The notes beneath the pieces are model-generated. The model saw only the letters and a list, made by a program, of their open reading frames with translations, ran no database searches and was not told the DNA's origin. From Planococcus donghaensis MPA1U2 (GTDB lineage: Bacteria; Bacillota; Bacilli; Bacillales_A; Planococcaceae): a DNA stretch of 64,000 bases. The stretch is from assembly GCF_000189395.1 (NCBI RefSeq), contig NZ_AEPB01000027.1, positions 62,006-126,005 of the forward strand. The letters run 5' to 3'. Positions 34,434-42,963 of the stretch are shown here, in pieces (within the stretch, counting starts at the first letter, position 1; each line of letters starts with the position of its first letter). The position numbers and the translations under genes were made by a program.

Positions 34434-34781
34434 TTATTTAGTTAACTTGTTCCATTGGTATTCAAAATTTGTAAATGGGTCACTTTCTTTCATGGCATCA
34501 ACTGAAACGCTTTGTCCAGTCCATTTGCGGTAAATCATCCACAGTCCAGCAAGTGCAGCGAGACCGATTAATGCCGGTACGTTAGAGATGGCAGAAAGGA
34601 CACCAATAATTCCAACTGCCGCCCAAAATACTTTTGACCAAGTGGATAAGCTACGTAAGTAATAGTGGACTCCTGCATAGACGACGACAGCGGATACTGC
34701 CAATGCGAATAAAGCGCCGATATTGGAAAGGGCGATGATTCCGGCAAGAATGCCGAGTGTGATCAACCAAAATTTGTTCAT
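34434..34781 (-). CDS. liaI: LiaI-like membrane protein
   Basis: 115 aa with four hydrophobic stretches (FWLITLGILAGIIALSNIG; ALFALAVSAVVVYAGVHYYL; VFWAAVGIIGVLSAISNV; ALIGLAALAGLWMIY) and a short charged tail. Position before liaH and size fit LiaI, the membrane anchor for LiaH. There is no liaG. Upstream, TATGAT at 34818-34813 (minus) is a good -10; I could not fix a LiaR box with confidence. Confidence 0.85.
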   Translation of the reverse strand: MNKFWLITLGILAGIIALSNIGALFALAVSAVVVYAGVHYYLRSLSTWSKVFWAAVGIIGVLSAISNVPALIGLAALAGLWMIYRKWTGQSVSVDAMKESDPFTNFEYQWNKLTK

Positions 34782-35068
34782 GTTGTGTGCCTCCTCTTTA
34801 ATTTGTAATTACATCATACTAAGAGGATGGCTTTTCCAATACGGTCTCTGACTGCATCTTTTACTAGGTCTTGAGGTGTAGAAGAGTCTAAGTATTACGC
34901 TTAGGAAAGAACGATACTTAGAAAGTGGGAAGGAGAGAGTGTCTTAGTGTGTAAGGGAGGAGTTCAATTGAGTAGCTTATCAGTCAAAATGCTATACTAT
35001 TTTTTATGACATGGAAAAAATGTTCCTTTTAATAGACGAAGCATTTTAATGAAAGAAGAGGCGTTTTT

Positions 35069-36157
35069 ATGAAGATAGTCGTAGGGATAGGCAGTACGTT
35101 ATTAATTTATACAGCACTTGTTGCGTATTTGGGTTGGGCTACATATAGTTGGTTCGTAAGTTTTATAGAAAACATGAACCCGTGGTTATTTGCAACTTTA
35201 TGGTTCGTGATTGCATATAGCTATGTTATCGGGAGAATCGGTCATAAGTGGCTTGGATTTACTGTACTCGGTTCTTACTGGTTTGCATTTTTACAATATG
35301 CTCTGTTATTGATTCCATTAGCAAATGTCCTTGTATTTCTAATAGAAGTTAAAAATGAAGTGTTTGTTATTGGATTGGCAACAGCATTCATCTTACTAAT
35401 ACTGTTCGTTATGGGTACTTATTTTGCATACAGTCCAGTTGTTCGTGAGTTAGAACTCACAGTAGAAGGGGAAGATGCTGAGCCACTTCACCTAGTGATT
35501 GGTTCGGATTTTCACTTAGGATTTTTGTCCGGAAAAAGACACTTGCAGCGATTTGTTGATAAGACAAATGCGCTAAATCCAGATATTGTGCTGTTAGCAG
35601 GCGATTTAGTGGATGATGATCCAGTTTGGTATGCACGTTATGGCATGTCTGAAGTGATGGAACAATTACGACCTACTCTTGGTATTTATGGGGTTTTAGG
35701 AAACCATGAGTATTATGGTAAAAAAATTCCGTTATTGGTAAAGTTAATGGAAAAGTCAGGTGTGAAAATATTAAAAGATGAAACCGTTTTGGTTGCGGAT
35801 CGTTTTTATTTAACAGGGCGTGAAGACCGTACAAATAGTAACCGACTTTCGTTAGCGGCTTTAAAACCAGAAGAAAATAAGTTGCCATGGATTGTGATGG
35901 ACCATACTCCTGGAGATTTAAAGACGCCGAGTGAATTGGAAGCGGATTTTCATCTATCCGGTCATACACATAAAGGTCAGATGTGGCCAAATCATTTGTT
36001 AACAAAGCGAATGTTTGAACTCGATTATGGGTATCGTTTAATAAGAGGTACGCATTTTCTAGTGTCTTCTGGATTTGGTTTTTGGGGACCACCGTTACGT
36101 ATCGGAAGCCGCTCGGAGTTATGGTCGGTAACGATGAAATTCCGATCAACTTCTTAA
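35069..36157 (+). CDS. membrane-anchored metallophosphoesterase (YaeI/YkuE-like)
   Basis: 362 aa. Four hydrophobic helices in residues 1-130, then a calcineurin-like domain: SDFHLGFLSG (metal 1), LLAGDLVDDDP (bridging Asp), GVLGNHEYYG (Asn-His), VMDHTPGDL and LSGHTHKGQMWP (closing His pair). All metal ligands are present. Relatives such as YkuE or LpxH-like enzymes act at the membrane; substrate unknown. The dedA-type gene follows after 14 nt, so probably one operon. AAGAGGCG ribosome site. Confidence 0.9.
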   Translation: MKIVVGIGSTLLIYTALVAYLGWATYSWFVSFIENMNPWLFATLWFVIAYSYVIGRIGHKWLGFTVLGSYWFAFLQYALLLIPLANVLVFLIEVKNEVFVIGLATAFILLILFVMGTYFAYSPVVRELELTVEGEDAEPLHLVIGSDFHLGFLSGKRHLQRFVDKTNALNPDIVLLAGDLVDDDPVWYARYGMSEVMEQLRPTLGIYGVLGNHEYYGKKIPLLVKLMEKSGVKILKDETVLVADRFYLTGREDRTNSNRLSLAALKPEENKLPWIVMDHTPGDLKTPSELEADFHLSGHTHKGQMWPNHLLTKRMFELDYGYRLIRGTHFLVSSGFGFWGPPLRIGSRSELWSVTMKFRSTS

Positions 36158-36171
36158 AGAGGAGTGTTTTG

Positions 36172-36774
36172 ATGGAAGACTGGATTACTTCGGTTATGTC
36201 CGATTATGGCTATTTTGGAATTTTTCTTCTTATTCTATTAGAAAATATTTTTCCGCCGATTCCGTCAGAAGTGGTTTTGACGGTCGGCGGATTTATGACA
36301 ACGACTACGACCATGACCATACCTGGAGTAATAGCGGCCTCTACAGCAGGTTCTGTTAGTGGAGCGATGATGTTGTACGGTGTCGGGGTGCTTCTAGATG
36401 TGGCCCGATTGGAAAAAATCATTGATAAGTATGGCAATTGGCTACGTGTGAAAAAAGAAGATATACATAAGGCGGATAGTTGGTTTGATCGTTTTGGCGT
36501 TTGGACGGTGTTTTTCGGCCGGTTAGTTCCGCTAGTCCGTAGTTTGATTTCGATTCCTGCGGGGATGTCGAATATGAAAGTATGGCTATTTCTTATTTTT
36601 AGTACACTTGGCACTTTGCTGTGGAATACTGTTTTGGTATTTGTGGGAGAAGCAGTTGGAGAAAATAGACAACAAATTATGCGGCAATTATCGCTTTACT
36701 CAAATGTAGTGTATGTCTTACTTGCATTAGGTGTCGTAGCGGCTATTTGGTATTACATTAGAAAAAAAGAATAA
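36172..36774 (+). CDS. DedA-family membrane protein
   Basis: 200 aa. DedA/SNARE-associated signature: ILLENIFPPIPSEVVL (about residue 20), the FGRLVPLVRSLISIPAGM re-entrant segment with its essential Arg pair, and C-terminal helix. The family includes flippases for undecaprenyl phosphate and phosphatidylethanolamine. Start at 36172 by AAAGAGGAG; the longer frame overlaps the phosphoesterase gene by 76 nt and is not supported. Neighbouring lia genes make an envelope role plausible. Confidence 0.9.
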   Translation: MEDWITSVMSDYGYFGIFLLILLENIFPPIPSEVVLTVGGFMTTTTTMTIPGVIAASTAGSVSGAMMLYGVGVLLDVARLEKIIDKYGNWLRVKKEDIHKADSWFDRFGVWTVFFGRLVPLVRSLISIPAGMSNMKVWLFLIFSTLGTLLWNTVLVFVGEAVGENRQQIMRQLSLYSNVVYVLLALGVVAAIWYYIRKKE

Positions 36775-36785
36775 GCAAGAACAGA

Positions 36786-36815
36786 AAACTGCTGGCAATT
36801 GCCGGGAGTTTTTTT
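36786..36815 (+). terminator. weak intrinsic terminator
   Basis: AACTGCTGGCA / TGCCGGGAGTT imperfect stem followed by TTTTTT, after the DedA gene. Confidence 0.6.
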
Positions 36816-36856
36816 AATTGTTATAATTGTGTAACAATAAGGGACGGAGGATGGTT

Positions 36857-37807
36857 ATGAAGCCGATTGTATTCATTACGCAAAAATTACCAGACCAAGC
36901 AGTAGCCGAATTAAAAGAACAATATGAAGTTCGAATGTGGCCGGAAGAAAATACACCTGCTCCGCGTGAGAAATTACTTGAAGAAGCAAAAGAAGCACAT
37001 GCACTTTGGACGATGTTGTCCGATCGGGTGGATAGGGAGGTTTTCGAAGCTGCCCCTAACTTGAAAATTGTTAGTAATTTAGCTGTTGGCTATAATAATA
37101 TCGATTTGGAAGCTGCACATAAACATGGTGTGACGGTTACCAATACACCAGACGTGTTAACGGAATCCACAGCAGATTTGACCTTTGCCTTATTATTGGC
37201 CACTGCTCGAAGAGTGATAGAAGCAGAAAAAACGGTTCGCTCAGGAGAATGGCGGTCATGGACACCTATGGGCATGACCGGACAAAACGTGGGTGGAGCT
37301 ACGCTTGGAATTATTGGGATGGGTCGCATTGGTGAAGCCGTAGCTCGCCGTGCCAAAGGATTCGGGATGGACATTTTATATCACAATCGAACACGGAGAA
37401 ATTTAGAAGACGTTCGCTATGCGGAATTTGAGGAACTGTTGAAGACCTCCGATTTTGTCGTTATTTTAACGCCGCTGACGCCTGAAACAAAAGGCATGAT
37501 TGGTGCAAAAGAATTAGCAATGATGAAAGAAAGTGCTTGTTTAATCAACGTAGCTAGAGGTGGCATCGTTGATGAAATGGCTTTATATGAAGCGTTAAAA
37601 GAAAAGCAAATTTGGGGTGCAGGTTTGGATGTGTTTGAACAAGAACCCGTGCCAACAGATCACCCGCTGCTGACATTACCCAACGTAACAGTATTACCGC
37701 ATATTGGCAGTGCTACTGTCCAAACGCGTTTTGAAATGATGGCGTTAAATGCAGAAGCTATTAAAGCGTGCTTTGAAAACAAATCAGTGAAAAATAGAGT
37801 TTGTTAA
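36857..37807 (+). CDS. D-isomer 2-hydroxyacid dehydrogenase (glyoxylate/hydroxypyruvate reductase-like)
   Basis: 316 aa NAD(P)H oxidoreductase. NAD-site GxGxxG in LGIIGMGRIGEAVARRAKGF (about residues 150-169), catalytic Arg in INVARGGIVDE, Glu in LDVFEQEPVP and His in VLPHIGSAT. Order and spacing match GyaR-type glyoxylate reductases. Start at 36857 (MKPIVF) from GGACGGAGG; an ATG six nt earlier is possible. Monocistronic with terminator. Confidence 0.92.
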   Translation: MKPIVFITQKLPDQAVAELKEQYEVRMWPEENTPAPREKLLEEAKEAHALWTMLSDRVDREVFEAAPNLKIVSNLAVGYNNIDLEAAHKHGVTVTNTPDVLTESTADLTFALLLATARRVIEAEKTVRSGEWRSWTPMGMTGQNVGGATLGIIGMGRIGEAVARRAKGFGMDILYHNRTRRNLEDVRYAEFEELLKTSDFVVILTPLTPETKGMIGAKELAMMKESACLINVARGGIVDEMALYEALKEKQIWGAGLDVFEQEPVPTDHPLLTLPNVTVLPHIGSATVQTRFEMMALNAEAIKACFENKSVKNRVC

Positions 37808-37812
37808 ATAGT

Positions 37813-37846
37813 AAAAAGAGCAGCTGTTGTTTAGCTGCTCTTTTTA
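37813..37846 (+). terminator. intrinsic terminator
   Basis: AAAAAGAGCAGCT / AGCTGCTCTTTTT with a 7-nt loop. Confidence 0.92.
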
Positions 37847-37981
37847 CTGCTGAAAATCATATGCATCGGACTCTGTTATCTTGCAAAAGTTGAAGTTTGT
37901 CGCTATTTGTTATAAAATGATTGAGGTTTTTACTGCTTTTTTTGTAATAGAACCAAATAGAGAAAATAGGAGGTATGATTC

Positions 37982-38944
37982 ATGCAAAATCATACACACA
38001 ATGTTTTACTTTACTATCTATATACACCGATTGAAGATCCAGAAGCTTTTGCAGTTGAACATTTAGCAGCATGCAAAAAGTTAGAGTTGAAAGGCCGTAT
38101 CCTTGTTTCAGAAGAAGGAATAAACGGTACATGTTCCGGCACAATCGAACAAACAGAAGCTTATATGGAAATGCTGAAAAATGATTCGCGTTTCTCAGAC
38201 ATCGCTTTTAAAATCGATGCTGCTGAAGGACATGCGTTTAAAAAAATGCACGTTCGTGCGAAAAAGGAAATTGTTCACCTTGGACTTGAAGACGATATCA
38301 ATCCAAACGAACTAACGGGTACTTATTTAGAACCAAAAGAATTTTATAAACAAATGCAAGAGCAAGATACAATCGTATTGGATGCGCGAAACGATTACGA
38401 ATATGACCTAGGGCACTTCCGTAATGCAGTTCGTCCTGATATTGAAAACTTCCGCGATCTTCCAGAATGGATTCGCGATAATAAAGAACAATTTGAGGGT
38501 AAGAAGATTTTGACGTATTGCACAGGCGGAATCCGCTGTGAAAAATTCTCAGGTTGGTTGAAAAAAGAAGGATTTGAAGATGTTTCACAACTTCACGGAG
38601 GGATCGTAACTTACGGGAAAGATCCTGAAGTGAAAGGCGAACTATGGGATGGCCAATTATACGTTTTTGATGAGCGTATTGCCGTACCAGTAAACCAAGT
38701 AGAGCACGTCGTTGTTGGGAAAGATCATTTTACAGGCGAACCTTGCGAACGTTATGTAAACTGTGCAAACCCGGAATGTAATGCGAAAATCTTAACATCT
38801 GAAGAAAACGAGCATAAATACATGCGTTCATGTTCAGACGAATGTCGCGAACATCCACGTAACCGTTATGCATTTGAACATGGTTTAACGGGAGAACAAG
38901 TACAGGCGCGTCTCGATGCATTAAAAGAAACAACTAGAGTATAA
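37982..38944 (+). CDS. trhO: tRNA uridine(34) hydroxylase, rhodanese family
   Basis: 320 aa. Oxygen-dependent hydroxylation of U34 in some tRNAs (first step to mo5U). Domain order: N-terminal acylphosphatase-like UPF0176 part ([16 protein letters not shown], about residues 37-52), rhodanese domain with catalytic Cys in [16 protein letters not shown] (about 180), and a C-terminal Cys-rich part ([20 protein letters not shown]) typical of the family. Own promoter region and terminator; AGGAGG ribosome site. Confidence 0.95.
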   Translation: MQNHTHNVLLYYLYTPIEDPEAFAVEHLAACKKLELKGRILVSEEGINGTCSGTIEQTEAYMEMLKNDSRFSDIAFKIDAAEGHAFKKMHVRAKKEIVHLGLEDDINPNELTGTYLEPKEFYKQMQEQDTIVLDARNDYEYDLGHFRNAVRPDIENFRDLPEWIRDNKEQFEGKKILTYCTGGIRCEKFSGWLKKEGFEDVSQLHGGIVTYGKDPEVKGELWDGQLYVFDERIAVPVNQVEHVVVGKDHFTGEPCERYVNCANPECNAKILTSEENEHKYMRSCSDECREHPRNRYAFEHGLTGEQVQARLDALKETTRV

Positions 38945-38948
38945 GATA

Positions 38949-38990
38949 AAAAAGGTGTTGGAATAAATTTATTCCAACACCTTTTTTCCT
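38949..38990. terminator. bidirectional terminator
   Basis: AAAAAAGGTGTTGGAATAAA / TTTATTCCAACACCTTTTTT; between trhO and the convergent CxxC gene. Confidence 0.95.
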
Positions 38991-38991
38991 T

Positions 38992-39123
38992 TTAATTATT
39001 TTCAACTTCTTCCTGGCACTCAAAACAGACCAGTTCTCCGTCTACATACACTCCATCTAAAAAACCATCACGGCAATAAACGTCCTTACCACAATTACTG
39101 CACGGTCCGATCAGCTCAAGCAT
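38992..39123 (-). CDS. 43-aa zinc-ribbon-like CxxC protein, overlapping the MerR gene
   Basis: Too short for usual ORF calling. Product has five Cys: PCSNCGKDVYC early and LVCFECQEE late, i.e. two CxxC knuckles, as in one small zinc ribbon. The ATG overlaps the stop of the upstream MerR-type gene by 8 nt (ATGCTTGA), with GAAGG 8 nt before it; this points to coupled translation. A terminator follows at once. Function unknown; I do not recognise the family. The Cys pairs, coupling and terminator argue against chance. Confidence 0.72.
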   Translation of the reverse strand: MLELIGPCSNCGKDVYCRDGFLDGVYVDGELVCFECQEEVENN

Positions 39124-39976
39124 CTTGCAAACCTTCAGCATAGACGTACATGGCATCTTTCAAGTATTTTGCTAAGCCTTGTCCATGTTGATCGATATTG
39201 CTTGCAAAGCGGCTATCTGAGGCGTATAAATCACCCAGTCCCCGGAACATTTTTGGTGAACATTCATAAAAACGGTTTAACAGCGTATAGTAAGCTTTCA
39301 TTTCTTGTTGAACTGCCTCAGTTTGAGGAGGCAAATGCATCAAGCTAGCGACCGTATTATAAATACGATCCCCTTCACGATTGATTTCTTCTAAATCTTC
39401 TTCTTCTTTTTCAACTGCTGGTTCGCTTGATGCGGATACAGCCTCTTCAGATGCAGCTGTTTCAACAGGCGCTACAGCAACTGCGACGGCTGATTCTTCA
39501 TGAGTTTTAACATTTGCAAAAGAATTTTCTTTTTGTATTTCAAGGGATTCAGTAATAGAACTTGTTTCAGGTTTTTGGTACTTCTCCATCAAATCTTCAG
39601 CTTTACTACTGACAAAAGCTGAAAAACGTTCTTGGTCAGTCAAACTTTCCAAGCCTTGTAATTCTTGTTGAGTACGCTCTGCATTTTGGATCAACTTTTC
39701 AATACGCTGCTTTTTTTGTTCCAATAAGTCGATATGCTGCGATAATGCATATTCGCGATCAAAGCCATCCGCTACAAGTTCTTGGATTTTCTTTAAAGAG
39801 AAATTCAATTCTTTTAGAAATAAAATCTGTTGAAGCAATTTCAAGTCTTCTCCGTTGTAGTAACGATATCGGTTTGTTCCAATATTTGAAGGTTTTAATA
39901 AACCTATGCTGTCGTAATGGTGGAGAGTCCGAACACTGACACCCGCTATTTTTGCCACTTCTTGTACTTTGTACAA
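39116..39976 (-). CDS. MerR-family regulator with TipAS-like ligand domain
   Basis: 286 aa. N-terminal MerR HTH: KVQEVAKIAGVSVRTLHHYD, IGLLKPS, RYRYYNGEDLKLLQQILFLK. A coiled coil follows (about 75-115), then an unusual ~75-residue linker rich in Ala, Glu, Ser and Val (about 135-200, e.g. AVAVAVAPVETAASEEAVSA), then a TipAS-like globin-type domain (AYYTLLNRFYECSPKMFRGL; LYASDSRFASNIDQHGQGLA). Relatives bind drugs (Mta, TipA). Start TTG at 39976 with GAGAGGTGA upstream; the GTG at 39985 is inside that site. Promoter has the MerR 19-bp spacer, so self-activation is likely. Confidence 0.86.
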   Translation of the reverse strand: MYKVQEVAKIAGVSVRTLHHYDSIGLLKPSNIGTNRYRYYNGEDLKLLQQILFLKELNFSLKKIQELVADGFDREYALSQHIDLLEQKKQRIEKLIQNAERTQQELQGLESLTDQERFSAFVSSKAEDLMEKYQKPETSSITESLEIQKENSFANVKTHEESAVAVAVAPVETAASEEAVSASSEPAVEKEEEDLEEINREGDRIYNTVASLMHLPPQTEAVQQEMKAYYTLLNRFYECSPKMFRGLGDLYASDSRFASNIDQHGQGLAKYLKDAMYVYAEGLQDA

Positions 39977-39995
39977 TCTAATCACCTCTCTCTTT

Positions 39996-40026
39996 AAAAT
40001 ACACTATAACGCACCGTTAGTGTCAA
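39996..40026 (-). promoter_or_regulatory. MerR-type promoter with 19-bp spacer and dyad
   Basis: Minus strand TTGACA (40026-40021), 19-nt spacer, TATTTT (40001-39996). The spacer holds the dyad ACTAACG-GTG-CGTTATAGT. A 19-nt spacer with a centred dyad is the hallmark of promoters untwisted by MerR activators. The leader would be only about 13 nt long. Confidence 0.75.
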
Positions 40027-40193
40027 TAGTTTAATGAAAAAGACGCAAAAATGTATTGTTTTTGTCTTATTTAAAAACTAGTAAAACGAATAAAAACTAT
40101 TATTCTTCTATAGAAGTTTCGCATATCCTTATTTAAATACAGAAATTTCAGTTATCTCCTACTATTTTCTAGAAAACTATGAAATAATGAAGT

Positions 40194-40207
40194 TGAAAGC
40201 GTTTTCA
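40194..40207 (+). promoter_or_regulatory. perfect cre site (CcpA)
   Basis: TGAAAGCGTTTTCA fits TGWAANCGNTNWCA at every position. It lies 29 nt before the dehydrogenase start, so it can block transcription. Upstream (about 40027-40193) I see AT-rich sequence and one 12-bp palindrome CTTCTATAGAAG at 40105-40116. Confidence 0.88.
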
Positions 40208-40236
40208 AAAGAGCGTAATTGAAAGGGGCAATGACG

Positions 40237-41718
40237 ATGAAATTAACTAATTTTGTGAATGGCAAATGGCAACAAATAGAACAGGCAGAATTTAGACCTG
40301 TTTTGAATCCTGCTAATGGAGAAGAGTTAGCACAAGTTCGAATGTCTACAGCGCAAGATGTTGATTTGGCTGTGCAAGCTGCAGTAATCGCACAGAAAAA
40401 ATGGGCAAAAGTACCGGCACCTAAACGCGCAGATTATTTATATGAAATAGGTCGCTTAATGAAAGAGCGAAAAGAACAATTGGCTCAAGTACTAACGAAA
40501 GAAATGGGGAAAGTCATCGAAGAAGGGCGTGGCGAAGTCCAAGAAGGCATCGACATGGCGTACTACATGGCAGGAGAAGGCAGACGAATGTTTGGTGAAA
40601 CCACACCATCAGAACTGGGAGACAAGTTTGCCATGAGTATCCGTTCGCCAATTGGTGTAGTTGGATTAATCACCCCTTGGAATTTTCCGGTAGCAATTGC
40701 GACATGGAAATCATTTCCTGCAATCGTAGGAGGCAATACGTTTATTTGGAAACCAGCAACGGAAACACCCATGATGGCCTATGAAATGGCGAAAATCTTT
40801 GAAGAAGTAGGTCTCCCTGAAGGTGTTGCGAATATTGTGTTTGGAGCCGGTTCAGAAGTTGGAACTGCACTTCTAGAGCATAAAGACGTGCGAGTGATTT
40901 CGTTTACAGGATCGACAGAAACCGGTCGCAAAGTGGCAGAAGCAGGTGGTCGTAATTTGAAAAAAGTATCACTTGAAATGGGTGGGAAAAATGCAGTGAT
41001 TGTGATGGAAGATGCCGACTTAGATTTAGCTGTAGAAGGGATTCTTTGGAGTGCATTTGGTACAGCTGGTCAACGCTGTACAGCCTGTAGCCGTGTCATC
41101 GTGCATAAAGACGTTAAAGAAGAGCTTCAAAAACGTTTGTTAACGAAAATGGAAGCATTAACAATTGGAGATGGCACTGATGAAAGCATTAAAATTGGTC
41201 CAGTTATCAATCGAAAAGCGATTGAAAAAATTCATTCTTATATTGAAATTGGTCAGCAAGAAGGAGCCACTCTGCTTGTAGGAGGAGAAATTTTAACAGG
41301 AGGTATATACGATAAAGGAAACTATTACGCTCCGACATTGTTTACGGATGTGACACCCGATATGCGCATAGCGCAAGAAGAAATTTTTGGTCCAGTCGTT
41401 TCAATTATTGAAGTGGCGAGTTTAGATGAAGCGATTAGTGTGAATAATGGGGTGATTTACGGGTTATCCAGTTCGATTTATACTGCAGATGTAAACCGTG
41501 CGTTTAAAGCGCAACGTGATTTAGATACGGGTATTGTTTATATCAATGCGGGGACAACAGGCGCAGAAATTCATTTGCCATTTGGTGGAACAAAAGGGAC
41601 AGGGAATGGCCATCGCGATTCAGGAGTTGCAGCATTAGACGTCTTTACGGAATGGAAAAGTGTGTATGTGGATTACAGTGGGAAATTGCAACGCGCGCAA
41701 ATTGATAATGAAGCATAA
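40237..41718 (+). CDS. NAD(P)-dependent aldehyde dehydrogenase, probable aminoadipate-semialdehyde type
   Basis: 493 aa. ALDH motifs: VVGLITPWNFPVAIATWKS, SFTGSTETGRKVAE, catalytic Glu in LEMGGKNAVI, catalytic Cys in SAFGTAGQRCTACSR (about residue 284), EEIFGPVVSI, and PFGGTKGTGNGHRDSG. The GQRCT context is that of the ALDH7/antiquitin-like group, whose substrate is alpha-aminoadipate semialdehyde. The next gene, 18 nt on, looks like lysine 6-dehydrogenase, which makes that semialdehyde; together they convert lysine to 2-aminoadipate. Start chosen at 40237, 8 nt after AAAGGGG. Confidence 0.88.
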   Translation: MKLTNFVNGKWQQIEQAEFRPVLNPANGEELAQVRMSTAQDVDLAVQAAVIAQKKWAKVPAPKRADYLYEIGRLMKERKEQLAQVLTKEMGKVIEEGRGEVQEGIDMAYYMAGEGRRMFGETTPSELGDKFAMSIRSPIGVVGLITPWNFPVAIATWKSFPAIVGGNTFIWKPATETPMMAYEMAKIFEEVGLPEGVANIVFGAGSEVGTALLEHKDVRVISFTGSTETGRKVAEAGGRNLKKVSLEMGGKNAVIVMEDADLDLAVEGILWSAFGTAGQRCTACSRVIVHKDVKEELQKRLLTKMEALTIGDGTDESIKIGPVINRKAIEKIHSYIEIGQQEGATLLVGGEILTGGIYDKGNYYAPTLFTDVTPDMRIAQEEIFGPVVSIIEVASLDEAISVNNGVIYGLSSSIYTADVNRAFKAQRDLDTGIVYINAGTTGAEIHLPFGGTKGTGNGHRDSGVAALDVFTEWKSVYVDYSGKLQRAQIDNEA

Positions 41719-41736
41719 AAGAAAGGGGATGGGGAG

Positions 41737-42903
41737 ATGAAAGTCGTCGTATTAGGGGCAGGCTTAATGGGGAAACAAGCGGCTAGAGATTTAGTAGCGA
41801 ATGAAGCTGTCGAAAAGGTCTTTTTAGCCGATCGCAATAAAGATCAAACGGTGCTTTTCAAAGATCAGCTGGACAATAATAAATTAGAAGTATTGGAGTT
41901 GGACGCTAGTAATGATGAGGAATTGGTAGCGGCAATTTCCAAAGGAGATATTGTTATCAATGCATTATTTTATACATTTAATGAAAAAGTGGCGGCTACT
42001 GCACTTTCATGTGGTGTTCATTCGGTCGATTTAGGTGGCCACATAGGTGGAGCTACAGACGCAGTACTTGAAATGCACGAAGAAGCGCAGAAAAAAGGTG
42101 TGACACTCATCCCTGATTTAGGTGTTGCTCCCGGCATGATTAACATTTTGACTGGATACGGTGCAAGTAAACTTGACCAAGTGTCAGATATTCGCTTGTT
42201 TGTGGGGGGCATTCCAGTTCATCCTGAACCTCCATTAGAATACAATCATGTCTTTTCATTAGAAGGAGTGTTTGATCATTACACAGACAAATCTCACGTT
42301 CTTCGTAACGGAAAGCTGCTCGAAGTTGAATCTTTATCTGAAATTGAACATGTGAAATTTGAAGATTTCGGGGAACTAGAAGCTTTTCATACTTCCGGAG
42401 GAACATCAACGTTAACGGAGACGTTTAGCGACATCCATTCTTTAGAATATAAAACTTTGCGTTATAAAGGACATGCCGAGAAATTTAAATTATTGGTGGA
42501 TTTGGGTCTTACAGATCGCACAAAAACTGTGACGGTTGATAACCGTGAAGTAAATCTTCGGGCGGTCTTAAAAGCTGTACTTGAGCCAATAACAGAACTC
42601 GGAGATAAACAAGACGCAGTTGTTTTACGAGTGATGGTGTCCGGGGTGAAGGAAGGAGAGGAAGTTACGTACGAATACAATATGGTAACGATAAAAGATC
42701 AAGAAACAGGTGTAACTGCGATGGCGCGTGCGACAGCTTATACCATTTCCGTAGTAGCACAAATGATTGGTAAAGGAATTATCGATAAGCGAGGAGCTTA
42801 TCCTCCAGAGATGATTGTTCCCGGAGAAGAATATATTGCAGAAATGGCGAAGCGTGGAGTTGAAATTAAAGAAACCATTCACCGCTCAGCTTTTCAAAAC
42901 TAA
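41737..42903 (+). CDS. saccharopine-dehydrogenase-fold protein, probable lysine 6-dehydrogenase
   Basis: 388 aa. N-terminal Rossmann motif [36 protein letters not shown] and [13 protein letters not shown] in the dinucleotide domain; the substrate part has [15 protein letters not shown] and [18 protein letters not shown], then [13 protein letters not shown]. This is the LysDH-like branch of the saccharopine dehydrogenase/oxidoreductase family (Geobacillus LysDH gives allysine from lysine with NAD). The aldehyde dehydrogenase upstream fits. Homospermidine or carboxynorspermidine enzymes are close relatives, so substrate remains inference. Confidence 0.82.
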   Translation: MKVVVLGAGLMGKQAARDLVANEAVEKVFLADRNKDQTVLFKDQLDNNKLEVLELDASNDEELVAAISKGDIVINALFYTFNEKVAATALSCGVHSVDLGGHIGGATDAVLEMHEEAQKKGVTLIPDLGVAPGMINILTGYGASKLDQVSDIRLFVGGIPVHPEPPLEYNHVFSLEGVFDHYTDKSHVLRNGKLLEVESLSEIEHVKFEDFGELEAFHTSGGTSTLTETFSDIHSLEYKTLRYKGHAEKFKLLVDLGLTDRTKTVTVDNREVNLRAVLKAVLEPITELGDKQDAVVLRVMVSGVKEGEEVTYEYNMVTIKDQETGVTAMARATAYTISVVAQMIGKGIIDKRGAYPPEMIVPGEEYIAEMAKRGVEIKETIHRSAFQN

Positions 42904-42927
42904 AAATTCGGCATAGCAGATTAATTG

Positions 42928-42963
42928 TAAAAGGACGGTTCCCTTAGGAGCCGTCCTTTTTAA
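42928..42963. terminator. bidirectional terminator
   Basis: AAAAGGACGG / CCGTCCTTTT with inner TCCC/GGA pairing; overlaps the stop of the convergent lipid-kinase gene. Confidence 0.9.

Noticed and set aside
34968-35009. 13-residue leader-like ORF (TTG start after GGGAGGAG) before the metallophosphoesterase
   Set aside because: The same bases contain a TTGAGT and a TATACT that more simply form the promoter; the peptide has no regulatory residue run and no following attenuator hairpin.
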